Assembly (NCBI GenBank): GCA_002704915.1
Contig: PAIP01000074.1
Location: forward strand, 1 to 62,465
Reading direction: 5' to 3'
Source: Parvularcula sp.
GTDB lineage: Bacteria; Pseudomonadota; Alphaproteobacteria; Caulobacterales; Parvularculaceae
Length of the DNA: 62,465 nt
The number at the start of each line of letters is the position of its first letter. Position 1 is the stretch's first letter. Below are positions 35,961 to 45,541 of the stretch, one piece after another. The position numbers and the translations under genes are program-made. The notes under the pieces were generated by a model that was not told the origin of the DNA, did not search any database, and saw only the letters and a program-made list of their open reading frames with translations.

Positions 35961-36009
35961 GGCCATCTCCTGAGCGCGCCTCATGCGGAGCATTTGCGGC
36001 GCGCTCCCT

Positions 36010-36167
36010 CTTCCCCCGTTCACGGGGGAAGTGCCGGCGAAGCCGGGGATGGGGGTGAGGGGGCCTTCGAATTAAAACTGCGCCTAGTTTCAGGTTCCAC
36101 CCTCACCCGGCAAGCAGGTTCTTAACAGACCCAGCTTGCCACCCTCTCCCGCCAGCGGGAGAGGGTG
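36010..36167. repeat. Palindromic intergenic element, CCCCCG family, copy 3 (variant)
   Basis: It opens with CTTCCCCCGTTCACGGGGGAAG (36010-36031), the same hairpin as the elements at 15706 and 16968, then GCCGGCGAAGCCGG. It ends with a different, perfect 13-bp hairpin CACCCTCTCCCGC/GCGGGAGAGGGTG (36140-36167). It probably is a chimera or two adjacent units. Confidence 0.7.
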
Positions 36168-36280
36168 AGAACGGCGCCCAAAACCCGCACCCCAAAAACG
36201 GGAAAAACACACCAAAGGCGCGAATTCTTCAATAAAACCCAGTGTTGGTGAATAGTTATCCACCACTTCCGGGCCTGACC

Positions 36281-36286
36281 TATACT
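36281..36286 (+). promoter_or_regulatory. Possible -10 box (TATACT)
   Basis: TATACT stands out in a GC-rich gap, and a transcript starting about seven bases on would begin with the first stem of the structured segment at 36293. The -35 region (about 36258-36263) is weak, so this is tentative. Confidence 0.35.
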
Positions 36287-36292
36287 CCTTGG

Positions 36293-36545
36293 CAGTCAGG
36301 GCATGAGAGACGTTGTCCGGAACCGTCGTTCAGCGGCCCTGATGGCAGTGTGCGGGCGGCGCGCCGCCTTCGCCAGGTTCAACCGGTGTGTTCGCCGGGG
36401 CGAGGGACGGACGGCGCGCTTAGTACCCGGCCGGCCGTTACAGTCGAGCCTTCGGGGAAAAGGCGGCGCTTCAGTCCTGTTGGAGTTGAAGCGCTGTCGC
36501 CGGATGCGATCGATTGACGGCGCTGTAAAAACTGCGCGCGGGGCG
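36293..36545 (+). ncRNA. Putative structured RNA, unassigned
   Basis: About 250 bp with several strong, closely spaced stems: TCAGGGC/GCCCTGA (36296-36302 with 36336-36342, flanked by GC pairs), GGCGGC/GCCGCC, and a long hairpin with core GCGCTTCA/TGAAGCGC (36466-36473 with 36487-36494) extended by GGCG/CGCC. A TATACT box lies just upstream. Overlapping reading frames are Arg-rich and have no protein character. I could not match it to 6S RNA, tmRNA, SRP RNA or RNase P RNA by eye. Confidence 0.4.
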
Positions 36546-36772
36546 TGATGCGTCCATGTGCTAAGACTAAAGCGACGAGGACGTTTCACGCTCCGCGCTT
36601 CTCTCGACAGTTTACGCTGGCGTCGACATCGGCGGCGGCGGGAAAAAACTATGGTGATTGAAGCTATGTATGCGCGGGAGTCTTGAGTTGTGCGCATTCG
36701 CGCACAGGGCTTCTCTCAATGATTGACATTCGCGTTCGGCAGAGCGCGGCGCCGGAACCCTATGGAGAAGCC

Positions 36773-36871
36773 ATGATCCATCCATCTGCGACCCGCCACG
36801 ACCTGATCGTGACGACCATCATCATCTTCATCATCATGCGGCGGCGGCGTGGAGCCATGGCGAATTATTGA
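36773..36871 (+). CDS. Isoleucine-rich mini-ORF, possible leader peptide
   Basis: 32 codons starting at an ATG after GGAGAAG. The centre reads roughly IVTTIIIFIIM: eight of 32 residues are Ile, six of them within ten positions, followed by four arginines. That is what attenuation leader peptides of isoleucine/valine operons look like. Palindromes at 36890 and 36929 follow and could form alternative hairpins, but the next gene (36998) is not a biosynthetic one. A remnant or a chance run is possible. Confidence 0.35.
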   Translation: MIHPSATRHDLIVTTIIIFIIMRRRRGAMANY

Positions 36872-36889
36872 CCGTCAATCTCCGCCTTG

Positions 36890-36945
36890 CCACGGCTTGA
36901 CCGTGGCATCCAGCCGAAGCTCTGGACCCCACGGTCAAGCCGTGG
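36890..36945. repeat. Paired palindromes, CCACGGCTTGACCGTGG type
   Basis: CCACGGCTTGACCGTGG (36890-36906) and CCACGGTCAAGCCGTGG (36929-36945) are each palindromic in the arms and are exact reverse complements of each other. They can form two local hairpins or one long one. It lies about 50 bp before the gene at 36998. It is a common type of alphaproteobacterial intergenic repeat. Confidence 0.75.
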
Positions 36946-36997
36946 GGGAGCCGGCTGCGGAAAGCGCGTGACCAGCAGCATCTTAGAAGGAACACCC

Positions 36998-37348
36998 ATG
37001 ACCCCTTTTCCCGATGACATGCCCGGCCTGTCAAAAAAACGGCTGCTCGCCTTCGAGGCGGCGCGGCGCGCCGCAGACGAGACCGCGGCCGCCGCGCGCA
37101 AGGAGACAAAAGGCGAGACCGTGGCTGAAGCGAGCACGCCGAAACGCAAGCGCGCCCGGCGGAAGGTCAAAGGCGCGGGCCCGGATGCAAACATGGCCGG
37201 GGAGGAACGCCAGTCCTGGGCGATCACCGAAGAGACGGTCGAAGCCTATTACGATGTGGTGAGCCGCATCATCACCCCGCGCGTCATGGCGCAGGAAGCG
37301 CGTTGCGCCGGCAACCCCGCCGCGCGCCCGCGCGATTATCGCGGGTGA
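36998..37348 (+). CDS. Small basic hypothetical protein
   Basis: 116 residues from the ATG at 36998, after AGAAGG. The N-terminal half is Ala/Lys/Arg-rich (core TPKRKRARRKVKG), the C-terminal part is a short helical segment (ITEETVEAYYDVVSRII). A nucleic acid-binding role is possible from the charge, but no domain is recognised. Convergent with rlpA at 37362. Confidence 0.6.
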   Translation: MTPFPDDMPGLSKKRLLAFEAARRAADETAAAARKETKGETVAEASTPKRKRARRKVKGAGPDANMAGEERQSWAITEETVEAYYDVVSRIITPRVMAQEARCAGNPAARPRDYRG

Positions 37349-37361
37349 TAGGGACGGCGCC

Positions 37362-37763
37362 TCATGACTCTGACGGCGCGGCGATGATCGCGAGGCACAC
37401 CTCGGCGACGCCGTCCTCGCCGAAAATGCCGATCTTTTTCGCCGCCGCCGGGGAGAGGTCGATGATGCGGTCGTCCACATAAGGGCCGCGGTCATTGATG
37501 CGCACCCGGACTTTCTCGTCGCCGTCGCGGCGGCGCACCAGGACTTCCGTATCGAAGGGCAGGGTCAGATGCGCGGCGGTGAGCTTCTTCGGGTCATAGG
37601 CCTCGCCATTGGCCGTGGGGTTCCCGGCGAGGGTCGCATGATAATAAGAGGCGAAGCCGCATTGGGGTTTAAGGCTCGGCGCAGGCGGGATCGCCATCCG
37701 CTCGCCGCAGCCGACGGCGAGGAGGTAGAAGAGAAGCGCCAGTGATGCGGCCTGGGGTTTCAT
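37362..37763 (-). CDS. rlpA: RlpA-like double-psi beta-barrel lipoprotein
   Basis: 133 residues from the ATG at 37763, with a lipobox (LAVGC). The double-psi barrel is clear: FASYYHATLAG, NGEAYDP, LTAAHLTLPFDTEV, VRINDRGPYVDDRIIDLS. The Asp in NDRGP is the catalytic residue of RlpA lytic transglycosylases. It lacks a SPOR domain, so it is a short form. The longer frame to 37877 would add a tail with no signal and is rejected. It lies downstream of the DUF885 gene. Confidence 0.9.
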   Translation of the reverse strand: MKPQAASLALLFYLLAVGCGERMAIPPAPSLKPQCGFASYYHATLAGNPTANGEAYDPKKLTAAHLTLPFDTEVLVRRRDGDEKVRVRINDRGPYVDDRIIDLSPAAAKKIGIFGEDGVAEVCLAIIAAPSES

Positions 37764-37883
37764 GAGGGGCAGTATCGCGCGAGTCGGGCGGGGCTGCTGC
37801 GCCAAAACCGCAGGCGCGCGATCGCATGGGATAGGCGCCGCGAGCCTTGTCCGGGCCGCGGCGCCGTCAGGGGGCAACGCGCC

Positions 37884-39728
37884 TTACGCCGCTTTTTTCT
37901 CGGCGATATAGGCGTCGACGAGCTCCTCGAGGATCGGCAGGGCGACTGCGCCGTTTTTGAGGACCGCATCGTGGAAGTCGCGAATGTCGAAATCGTCGCC
38001 CAGCGCCTTTTTCGCCTTGTCGCGCAGATCGAGGATCTTGATCATGCCGATCTTGTAGGAAAGCGCCTGGCCCGGCATGTCGAGATAGCGCTCGACCTCC
38101 TTCGTTGCGTCTTCCTCCGTCATCGGATTATTGTCGAGCATATACTCGATCATTTGCTCGCGCGTCCATTTCTTCGCATGGCCGCCGGTGTCGACGACAA
38201 GACGGCAGGCGCGCAGCATCTCGTTCTGGAGACGCCCGAAATCCTGCATCGGGTCGGTGAAGCGGCCTTCCTCTTTCGCAAGGCGCTCGGCGTAAAGGCC
38301 CCAGCCCTCCGTATAGGCGCCGAAGAAGGCGAATTTCTGGAAGGTCGGGACGCCGGTCAGCTCCTGCTGGATGGCGATCTGGAAATGGTGGCCCGGCGCG
38401 CCTTCGTGATAGGCGATGGTCTCCATTTCGTGCTTCTGCTTGGTGGTCATGTCTTTGAGGTTGACGTAATAAATGCCCGGGCGCGATCCATCCGGGGACG
38501 GACGGTTATAGAACGCGATGGGCGCGGTTTCCTCGCGCCATTCCTCGACCTTGCGCACTTCAAGCGGCGCTTTCGGCAGGATGTTGAAATATTTGTCGAC
38601 GTCGGCGTAGATCGAGTCGATATAGGCCTTCGACTGGTCGAGATAGGCCTGGCGGCCTTCCTCCGTATTGGGGAAGAAGTTCGACGGATTGGTGCGCAGG
38701 TGATCGAAGAACTCCGACAGGGAGCCGTCAAAGCCTACCTCTTTCATGATCGCTTTCATCTCCCCGCGGATGCGCTTGACGTCCTTGAGGCCGATCTTGT
38801 GGATTTCCGCCGCGGTGAGGTCTTTTTCGCTGGTCCAGAAGGCAATGCGGTTTGCGTAATAGTCATCGCCCTCAGGCAAGGCCCACACGCCATTGGGCCC
38901 GTGCGACTGATCGCGCAAGGATTCCACCTTGGCGATGAACCGTTGATAGCTGGATTTATAGGGGCCATTGAGGGCGGCCTCTGCTTCCGACATCAGGCGG
39001 GCTTTTTCCACGTCGGAGATTTCGAGCGCCTCGACCTTGGTCTTGAAGTCTGCATAGACGGCGTTGTCTTCGCCGCTGTCGTCGAAGGGCGCGCCCTTCA
39101 CCATATTGGCGCTGTCTTCGAGCACGGGATCGAAGGAGAAAGAGGTCGGCACAATGCCGCGTTCGACGGCCATGTCGATTCCTTCGATCAATTGATCGAT
39201 AGCGACCTCGAGCTTTTCGATGCGCGAGATATAGGCTTCGGCGTCGGAAACGCTGTCGACGCGGTGAATATTCTGGAGAAACGTCGCCGGGAAGGTCGCC
39301 GGATTGTTCATGGTCGAGAAGGCGTAGCTGTGAAAGCGATAGGGGAAGCCTTCAAGATCGCGCTCCTGCAGGAACTCGAAAATGCGATAACTGACTTTCG
39401 ACTGTTCGGAGAGGGCGTCGTAATCGAATTCCGTGCGGAGGCGGTTCAGGTCCTCCTTGGTTTCTTCATTCTGCCGGGTGGCCTCTTCGTCGGAGAAGTC
39501 ATCCCATTCGCCGTAACGCTCCGTCTTCATGCCGAGCTGGGCCTGGAAGATCGGGCTGTTGGCGAGATTACGCTGGAACACTTCTTCGAAAAACGCCGAA
39601 AGGCGTTCGTCTTCTGTTTGCGCCGCTTCCGCCGCTGCGGGTTCCGTGGTCTGCGCATAAAGATTGGCGCCGGAAAGCGCGGCAAAGGCTGTGGTCGCCG
39701 CCAGCGCGGCTTTCAAGGATTTCATCAT
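37884..39728 (-). CDS. DUF885 family exported protein (predicted metallopeptidase)
   Basis: 614 residues with a signal peptide ending at ANLYA. The family motif YHEGAPGHHFQ, an HExxxxHH-like set, sits in the last third, with a downstream TEGWGLYAERLAKEEG that supplies a Glu. DUF885 proteins are thought to be zinc peptidases related to M3/carboxypeptidase Taq-like folds; substrate unknown. It lies 120 bp upstream of rlpA on the same strand. Confidence 0.9.
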   Translation of the reverse strand: MMKSLKAALAATTAFAALSGANLYAQTTEPAAAEAAQTEDERLSAFFEEVFQRNLANSPIFQAQLGMKTERYGEWDDFSDEEATRQNEETKEDLNRLRTEFDYDALSEQSKVSYRIFEFLQERDLEGFPYRFHSYAFSTMNNPATFPATFLQNIHRVDSVSDAEAYISRIEKLEVAIDQLIEGIDMAVERGIVPTSFSFDPVLEDSANMVKGAPFDDSGEDNAVYADFKTKVEALEISDVEKARLMSEAEAALNGPYKSSYQRFIAKVESLRDQSHGPNGVWALPEGDDYYANRIAFWTSEKDLTAAEIHKIGLKDVKRIRGEMKAIMKEVGFDGSLSEFFDHLRTNPSNFFPNTEEGRQAYLDQSKAYIDSIYADVDKYFNILPKAPLEVRKVEEWREETAPIAFYNRPSPDGSRPGIYYVNLKDMTTKQKHEMETIAYHEGAPGHHFQIAIQQELTGVPTFQKFAFFGAYTEGWGLYAERLAKEEGRFTDPMQDFGRLQNEMLRACRLVVDTGGHAKKWTREQMIEYMLDNNPMTEEDATKEVERYLDMPGQALSYKIGMIKILDLRDKAKKALGDDFDIRDFHDAVLKNGAVALPILEELVDAYIAEKKAA

Positions 39729-39877
39729 GAAAAAGGCCCCTTCTATGATCTTCAGGCGCGAGCGGGCGAGGCCCCTCGCGGGTTAAGCCAGTTGTAGTCC
39801 ATATCGCTGTTCGGGGAGGGCGCCTTCATCGCAAAGACCGGGCGGTTCGTCGCAAAGACGGCGTCTGGAGGACGTTT

Positions 39878-41383
39878 TCAGCGATTGCCCTCGCGCTCCA
39901 AGGCTGATTTGGCGGCGGCGAAGAGCGCCTTCGCCTTGTTCTCGCATTCGGCCTGTTCTGAGGCCGGATCGGAATCGGCGACGATCCCGGCGCCGGCCTG
40001 TACGTGCATGACGCCGTCTTTGACGACGGCGGTTCTGAGCGCAATGCAGGTGTCCACATTGCCGTTAGCCGAGAAATAGCCGATGGCTCCGGCATAAACG
40101 CCGCGCGCGTCTTTTTCGAGTTCGTCGATGATTTCCATGGCGCGTATTTTCGGCGCGCCGGATACAGTGCCCGCCGGAAAGCCGCTGACCACAGCATTCA
40201 CAGGATGCTCATCCTCGCGCAGGCGTCCGACCACATTGGAAACGATATGCATCACGTGACTGTAGCGCTCAATAGTGAATTGATCCGTTACGCGCACGCT
40301 GCCAATTGCTGCCGACCTGCCCACGTCATTACGCCCCAGATCGAGAAGCATTAAATGCTCAGCGCGCTCTTTCGGGTCGTTGATCAGCTCTTCTTCAAGG
40401 CGCTTGTCTTCAACTGGCGTCGCCCCTCGCGGCCGCGTGCCGGCGATGGGACGAATAGTGATTTCGCCGTCGCGCACGCGCACAAGAATTTCCGGACTCG
40501 ATCCGATCACGGAAAAATCCTCGAAGTTGAAAAAAAACATGAAAGGCGAGGGGTTCGACCGCCGGAGCGCCCGGTAAAGCGAGAAAGGCGGGGCGTCGAA
40601 GGGCTGTGAGAAACGCTGGCTTAAAACGACCTGAAAGATGTCGCCGGCGGCGATATAGTCTTTCGCCTGGGCCACCATGGATTTGTAGTCGGCTTCGGAC
40701 GTGTTTGACGCTTGCGCCGCATCAAGATGCGCCTCATCGACAGTATGCGGCGCATGGGCCAGCGGCGCCTGCAAATCGGAGACGGCGTCGGCGAGACGTT
40801 CCGCTGCGCGGGAATAGGCGGCGCGGGCGGAAACGCCCGGCTCGGGACGGCCGGCCGAAAACAGACTGATCTCCTGACGCACATTGTCGAAAATCGCAAC
40901 GACAGTTGGGCGTATGAAAAGCGCGTCAGGCGTATGAAGTCCGCCTTCAGGTTTCGGACCGAGGCGCTCCATCTGGCGGACCATGTCGTAACCGAGATAG
41001 CCGAAAACGCCGGCCGCCATAGGGGGGGCGCCCTCGGGCGGCGCCAGTTCGGACTCGGCAAGCAGTTGTTTCAGATTATCCAGCGGGTCGCCGGCTTCGG
41101 GTTCAAAAGCATGCAGATCCGCTGCGGCATCGCGGTTGATTTCGGACTGTGCGCCGCAGCAGCGCCAGATGACATCGGGCTTGAAACCGATGATGGAAAA
41201 CCGGCCAAGCTGTTCACCGCCTTCCACGGACTCAAGCAGAAACGCATTTTTTCGATGCGCTGCGAGCTTGAGATAAGCGGAGACTGGCGTTTCAAGGTCA
41301 TTGACCAATGTACGCCAGACCAGTTGCGGGCGCCCGTCAGAGTAAGTCTTCTCAAAACTCGAAAAATCAGGACTTACGCTCAC
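39878..41383 (-). CDS. trpE: Anthranilate synthase component I
   Basis: 501 residues. It makes anthranilate from chorismate with the TrpG glutaminase. The Trp feedback site FLLESVEG near the N-terminus and the chorismate-binding signatures IRPIAGTRPRG, DLGRNDVGR and FPAGTVSGAPKIRAMEII are all present. It follows ppiD by 5 bp, so the two are co-transcribed. TrpG/D/C are not in the window. Confidence 0.97.
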   Translation of the reverse strand: MSVSPDFSSFEKTYSDGRPQLVWRTLVNDLETPVSAYLKLAAHRKNAFLLESVEGGEQLGRFSIIGFKPDVIWRCCGAQSEINRDAAADLHAFEPEAGDPLDNLKQLLAESELAPPEGAPPMAAGVFGYLGYDMVRQMERLGPKPEGGLHTPDALFIRPTVVAIFDNVRQEISLFSAGRPEPGVSARAAYSRAAERLADAVSDLQAPLAHAPHTVDEAHLDAAQASNTSEADYKSMVAQAKDYIAAGDIFQVVLSQRFSQPFDAPPFSLYRALRRSNPSPFMFFFNFEDFSVIGSSPEILVRVRDGEITIRPIAGTRPRGATPVEDKRLEEELINDPKERAEHLMLLDLGRNDVGRSAAIGSVRVTDQFTIERYSHVMHIVSNVVGRLREDEHPVNAVVSGFPAGTVSGAPKIRAMEIIDELEKDARGVYAGAIGYFSANGNVDTCIALRTAVVKDGVMHVQAGAGIVADSDPASEQAECENKAKALFAAAKSALEREGNR

Positions 41384-41388
41384 GTCTC

Positions 41389-43284
41389 TTAGAATCCGTC
41401 ATTAAAGAGCGCATCGACCTGCGACTGGTTGATCTTGACGCCGTAATCATCACGAATGGCGTTGACGAACGCCTCCACCAGTTCCTGGTCTAGTTGCAGG
41501 CCCACTAGTTCAGCGAGACGCGCCTCTTCGGCAGGAGAAATGGTGCTGCGGCCAAAGCCGATTTCGCGGATTTCGGCCACGACCTGTGCGCCATTATTGC
41601 CGATCGAGTCGGACACGAGGCCGTTGAGATCAGCAAAAAAAATGGTCTCGTTAAAATCATTGTCAATCGCCTCATTGGTGAACCGGCGATCGATGACAAG
41701 TTCGATAGGTGCGCGGTCGTATCTAGCGGCGATATCTTCAAGACTTTCGCCTGATTCCACGGCTTGACGGATTTCGGATACGGTCTTCTCAATACGCTTC
41801 CGACGCTCTTCAGCACGCCAGCGGTCTTCGACCTCCTCTTCGACATATTCGTAAGGCTTCAAAGCCGGGGGGGTAATCTCGCGAAGCGATACAAAGAAAT
41901 AGCCGTCTTCATTGGCTAGGCGCAGCGCTTCACTCTGTTCGCCCTCGTCAAGCTGGAAAGCTTCGGAAAGCGCTTCGCCGGGCACCTTGTCGATAATGGC
42001 CCCGCCCGGGGCAAAGCTAACCCGATCGACAGGTCCATAGGTTTCCACGGACAAACCAGCAGCTTCGGCGGCTTCTGCGAGTTCGGCGCCAGTATCGCGT
42101 TCTTCTTCAATTACGTCTATGGCGTCCTGCAAGCGCCGGCGCACATCATTGTCGAGATAAGACGCTTCCAGTTCGGGTCGCACATCCTCGAAAGTGCGGT
42201 CCTCGCCCGGTGTAATTTCCGCGACCTGCGCCACTGTCCAGCCGAAAAGGCTGCGTACAGGCCCAACGACGCCGCCTTCGGCGACATCGTCTGCGAAGGC
42301 GGCTTCCCCGACCGCCGGATCGACAATCTGGTTTTGCGTCGCATCAGCGAAGGTCACGGCGTCCAATGAAAGACCGCGCGCTTCGGCAAGATCTTCAAAA
42401 GATTTATCCTGTTCCAGATCAGCCACGGCAGCGGCGCCCTGCGCCTGCGTGTCATAGGTGATCTGGTAGAGAGTGCGTTTTTCCGGCGTTGAATACAGAC
42501 GATCCCGGCCGGCTTCATAAAGGCGGCGCATCTCTTCTTCCGGCGCCTCAAGGCCTTCGCGGAAACCCTCGCTGCGTAGCACGAGAAGATCAAAAGTTCT
42601 GTATTCGGGCGCGGTGAAGAGCGGCTTGTTCTCGGTGTAATATGTCTGCAAATCTTCCGGCGTGGGCTCGGCCGACTGGCCGGCCATGTCCTCCGTTACT
42701 GTGAGATATGCAATGCGACGGCGTTCCGTTTCTCGCAGGATCATCGCATCGACGAAGTTTGCCGGCGCCGCCGTTTCTGAGACCAGAGCTTCGATTAGCT
42801 GCGCCCGGCTTAGATCCTCGCGCATTATCGTCTCAAATTGTTTCGCCGTGAGACCGTTGCTTAACAGAATAGATTCAAGCGTGGTCGGATCGAATTGGCC
42901 CGTCGCTGGATTCTGGAAGTTTTCATTACTCTGAAGGTAATCGCGGATCGCTTCGCGAGGCAGGGCGAGGTTCATCTTTTGAGTGTATTGATCGAGTGCA
43001 GATTGGGTAATGAGCCGGTCGACCACCTGACCGGGCATGCCGCTCGCAACCGCCGCTTCGCGGGTGAGGCCGCCGCCCGATTCCCGCGCCGCACGTTGAA
43101 ACGTCTGATCGAATTCCCGGCTCACCGCCCGTTGGGAAAAGCTCTCGCCCCCGACGGTCACAGCGGAGCTGGAAAAAAGCTGGCTCGTCTGCGGCACGCC
43201 CCATAAGGCGAATGCAGCGACAAGTAGGATAATGACGACCCACGCTACCGCTCCTTTGAGCGCGCCGCGAACCTGACTAAGCAT
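41389..43284 (-). CDS. ppiD: PpiD-like periplasmic folding factor
   Basis: 631 residues: one N-terminal membrane anchor ([15 protein letters not shown]), a SurA-like chaperone part, a central parvulin-type region (about 240-370, [12 protein letters not shown]...) and a C-terminal helical part. In the family the protein sits by the Sec translocon and handles emerging outer-membrane proteins. Parvulin active-site residues are not well kept, as in many PpiD proteins. It heads the ppiD-trpE unit and diverges from tpiA. Confidence 0.9.
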   Translation of the reverse strand: MLSQVRGALKGAVAWVVIILLVAAFALWGVPQTSQLFSSSAVTVGGESFSQRAVSREFDQTFQRAARESGGGLTREAAVASGMPGQVVDRLITQSALDQYTQKMNLALPREAIRDYLQSNENFQNPATGQFDPTTLESILLSNGLTAKQFETIMREDLSRAQLIEALVSETAAPANFVDAMILRETERRRIAYLTVTEDMAGQSAEPTPEDLQTYYTENKPLFTAPEYRTFDLLVLRSEGFREGLEAPEEEMRRLYEAGRDRLYSTPEKRTLYQITYDTQAQGAAAVADLEQDKSFEDLAEARGLSLDAVTFADATQNQIVDPAVGEAAFADDVAEGGVVGPVRSLFGWTVAQVAEITPGEDRTFEDVRPELEASYLDNDVRRRLQDAIDVIEEERDTGAELAEAAEAAGLSVETYGPVDRVSFAPGGAIIDKVPGEALSEAFQLDEGEQSEALRLANEDGYFFVSLREITPPALKPYEYVEEEVEDRWRAEERRKRIEKTVSEIRQAVESGESLEDIAARYDRAPIELVIDRRFTNEAIDNDFNETIFFADLNGLVSDSIGNNGAQVVAEIREIGFGRSTISPAEEARLAELVGLQLDQELVEAFVNAIRDDYGVKINQSQVDALFNDGF

Positions 43285-43480
43285 TTGTACCGCCTCGATT
43301 TACCTGCGCCGCAGTGCGCGCCAAGCGCATTTCCGGGCCTTGCTTCAAAAATTGCGGCGTAACCTAGTGGCGCCCTTCTCCGACGGCAAGGCCAGGCGGG
43401 CGGGTAGCCTTGGCTGGACAGGCTCCCCGCCATCGCTTACCTCGGGCCGGTCGGAACGCGAGAAAGGCGCTGGAGGGCCC

Positions 43481-44209
43481 ATGAAACCGCTGATCGCCGG
43501 GAACTGGAAGATGAACGGCTTTTTCGCTGCGAGGCGGGAAATAGAAGCCTTGATCAGCAAGCTGGGCGGCTCTGCGCCGGAAGATCGCGACATTCTCATC
43601 TGCCCGCCGGCCACGCTAGTGGCGGCGTTGGCCGCCAGCTATTCCGATGAAGGAATTCAAATCGGGGGGCAGGACTGCCATCCGGAGGCGAACGGCGCGC
43701 ATACGGGCGATATCAGCGCGGAGATGCTGGCCGATGCCGGGGCAGCCTATGTGATTGTCGGCCATTCGGAGCGCCGCGCCGATCACGCTGAAACGGACGC
43801 CTTAGTGAAGTCAAAAGCGGAAGCTGCGTTTCGAGCCGGGCTGACCCCCATCATCTGCGTCGGCGAAACGAAAGATGAGCGAGAAGCCGGCAAGGCCCTT
43901 GATGTGGTTGGCGCTCAACTTTCGGGTTCCTTGCCGGAAACCGGCGAAGCTTATGTTGTGGCTTATGAACCGGTTTGGGCCATTGGAACCGGGCTCACGC
44001 CGACGAATGATGACATTGGCGATATGCATGATTTCATCCGTGCGAAAACGCCGGAAGGAACGCGCCTTCTCTATGGTGGATCCGTGAAACCAGGGAACGC
44101 CAAGGAAATACTGGCCATTACCAACGTCAATGGAGCGCTGGTCGGCGGCGCAAGCCTCAAGGCGGATGATTTTTATCCGATTATCGAGGCGGCGCCGGGA
44201 GAAATGTAA
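43481..44209 (+). CDS. tpiA: Triosephosphate isomerase
   Basis: 242 residues from the ATG at 43481, after GGAGGG. NWKMN (Asn/Lys), the catalytic His in VIVGHSERR, Glu in [13 protein letters not shown] and the phosphate loops YGGSVKPGN and LVGGASL are all clear. Interconverts dihydroxyacetone phosphate and glyceraldehyde-3-phosphate. The open frame back to 43340 is Arg-rich and not used. An alpha/beta hydrolase gene follows after 6 bp. Confidence 0.97.
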   Translation: MKPLIAGNWKMNGFFAARREIEALISKLGGSAPEDRDILICPPATLVAALAASYSDEGIQIGGQDCHPEANGAHTGDISAEMLADAGAAYVIVGHSERRADHAETDALVKSKAEAAFRAGLTPIICVGETKDEREAGKALDVVGAQLSGSLPETGEAYVVAYEPVWAIGTGLTPTNDDIGDMHDFIRAKTPEGTRLLYGGSVKPGNAKEILAITNVNGALVGGASLKADDFYPIIEAAPGEM

Positions 44210-44215
44210 ACCGGA

Positions 44216-45157
44216 ATGCGTGTGAGCATCCTGATCGCGATTTTTGTTCTCGCCGCGCTAACTGGCGTCGCCAGTTGTGCGAGCATGAATGCGACTCAAA
44301 CAGCCCCCCCGATCGGGACGTTTTTGGATGTGGGAGGGCAGAGTCTACATGTTGTAGACTTAGGGCCGAAAGACAGCGTGCGGTCGCCGGTTATCTTGAT
44401 ACATGGCGCGAGTGTAAACTTACGCGATATAAAACTGGCGCTGGGCGACCGGCTTGCTTCGGATCATCGGGTCATTCTGATTGACCGGCCAGGGCGAGGA
44501 TATTCCACTCGGTCTGACGACGGTTGGAAATTGGCTACACAAGCTGAGCTTATCAAAGGCGCAGCAGATCTCCTGGGAGCCGAAAAACCGGTCATAGTCG
44601 GCCAAAGCTTTGGAGGCGCGGTCGCCTTGCGTTACGCCCTTGACTATGAGGCTGATATCAGCGGGCTCGTTTTGCTTGCGCCTGTCAGCCATGAATGGCC
44701 GGCTGGGATCGCGTGGTACAATAACGTGTCGGGTTGGCCTGTCGCGGGTTTTCTATTGCGCCGGCTTATAATCCCTACATACGGCCAGCTAGCAGCGAAA
44801 GGCAGCGTAAAAAAATCGTTTGCTCCGGATGCACCGCCGCCAAATTATTTTGAGAAAAGCGGTCTCGCGCTCTTGTTCCGTCCTCATGACTTCAAGGCGA
44901 ATGCAGCGGATATAGCTAATCTCAAAACGCAGATTGCAGCACAGCAGGAGCTCTACGTTACTTTAACGTTGCCGACCGCTATCGTCACGGGCGCCAGCGA
45001 TGCGACCGTGAGCCCGGATATTCATTCAAAGCGGCTTGCCGTGGAAATAGAACAAGCATCGCTGACATTATTGCCGAATACCGGCCACGCGCTTCATCAT
45101 TCGCAAACAGATGCGATAGCCGAGATCATTCGCTCCATGACAGGATCCAAGACGTGA
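44216..45157 (+). CDS. Alpha/beta hydrolase, lipoprotein form
   Basis: 313 residues with a signal peptide and lipobox (VASC). The fold is shown by ILIHGASVNLRD (oxyanion), the nucleophile Ser in VGQSFGGAVALR, Asp in TGASDATVSP and His in NTGHALHH. It is a membrane-anchored esterase, thioesterase or dehalogenase-like enzyme; substrate unknown. It begins 6 bp after tpiA and overlaps sdhE by 4 bp, so the three are one transcript. GC content is lower than in its neighbours. Confidence 0.88.
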   Translation: MRVSILIAIFVLAALTGVASCASMNATQTAPPIGTFLDVGGQSLHVVDLGPKDSVRSPVILIHGASVNLRDIKLALGDRLASDHRVILIDRPGRGYSTRSDDGWKLATQAELIKGAADLLGAEKPVIVGQSFGGAVALRYALDYEADISGLVLLAPVSHEWPAGIAWYNNVSGWPVAGFLLRRLIIPTYGQLAAKGSVKKSFAPDAPPPNYFEKSGLALLFRPHDFKANAADIANLKTQIAAQQELYVTLTLPTAIVTGASDATVSPDIHSKRLAVEIEQASLTLLPNTGHALHHSQTDAIAEIIRSMTGSKT

Positions 45158-45420
45158 GCGAAACGGTAGAGATTCGCCGCAAGCGGCTTCTTTACCTGGC
45201 CACTTACCGTGGCTTCAAGGAGGCAGACCTTCTGATCGGCGGTTTTGTCAAAGCGTATGTTGCCGAAATGATGGAAAACGAACTGGATCAACTGGAAGCG
45301 CTGTTGAAACAGAATGATCGTGAGCTATACGCTTGGGCCACAGGCAAGTCCGAAGCGCCGGCGAACCTGCAGGGAGCGGTCCTGGAACTGCTGAAGTCTT
45401 TTGAGATCCCACGCTCGTAA
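45154..45420 (+). CDS. sdhE: Succinate dehydrogenase flavin assembly factor SdhE
   Basis: 88 residues with the conserved RRKRLLYLATYRGFKEADL, in which the RG pair helps attach FAD to the flavoprotein subunit SdhA, and the late ELYAWATG stretch. A GTG start overlaps the stop of the preceding gene (GTGA). In many alphaproteobacteria this gene lies next to mfd; here a diguanylate cyclase gene stands between them. Confidence 0.93.
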   Translation: MSETVEIRRKRLLYLATYRGFKEADLLIGGFVKAYVAEMMENELDQLEALLKQNDRELYAWATGKSEAPANLQGAVLELLKSFEIPRS

Positions 45421-45541
45421 AAACTTTTATCGCAAACCTTTTATTAACCATAAGAAAATTTTCGCCTGCTCCCTAACCGGACGTTACGATTTTGAGTCTA
45501 GGCCCTAACATGAAAGGCGGGGCCGCCCGCGACTGGGAGTA

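Noticed and set aside
36303-36548. Arg-rich frame within the structured segment
   Set aside because: Composition is that of GC-rich noncoding DNA, no ribosome site, and the same region folds strongly as RNA.
37971-39797. Plus-strand frame of 608 codons antisense to the DUF885 gene
   Set aside because: Shadow of a well-supported gene; no signal peptide or family motif.
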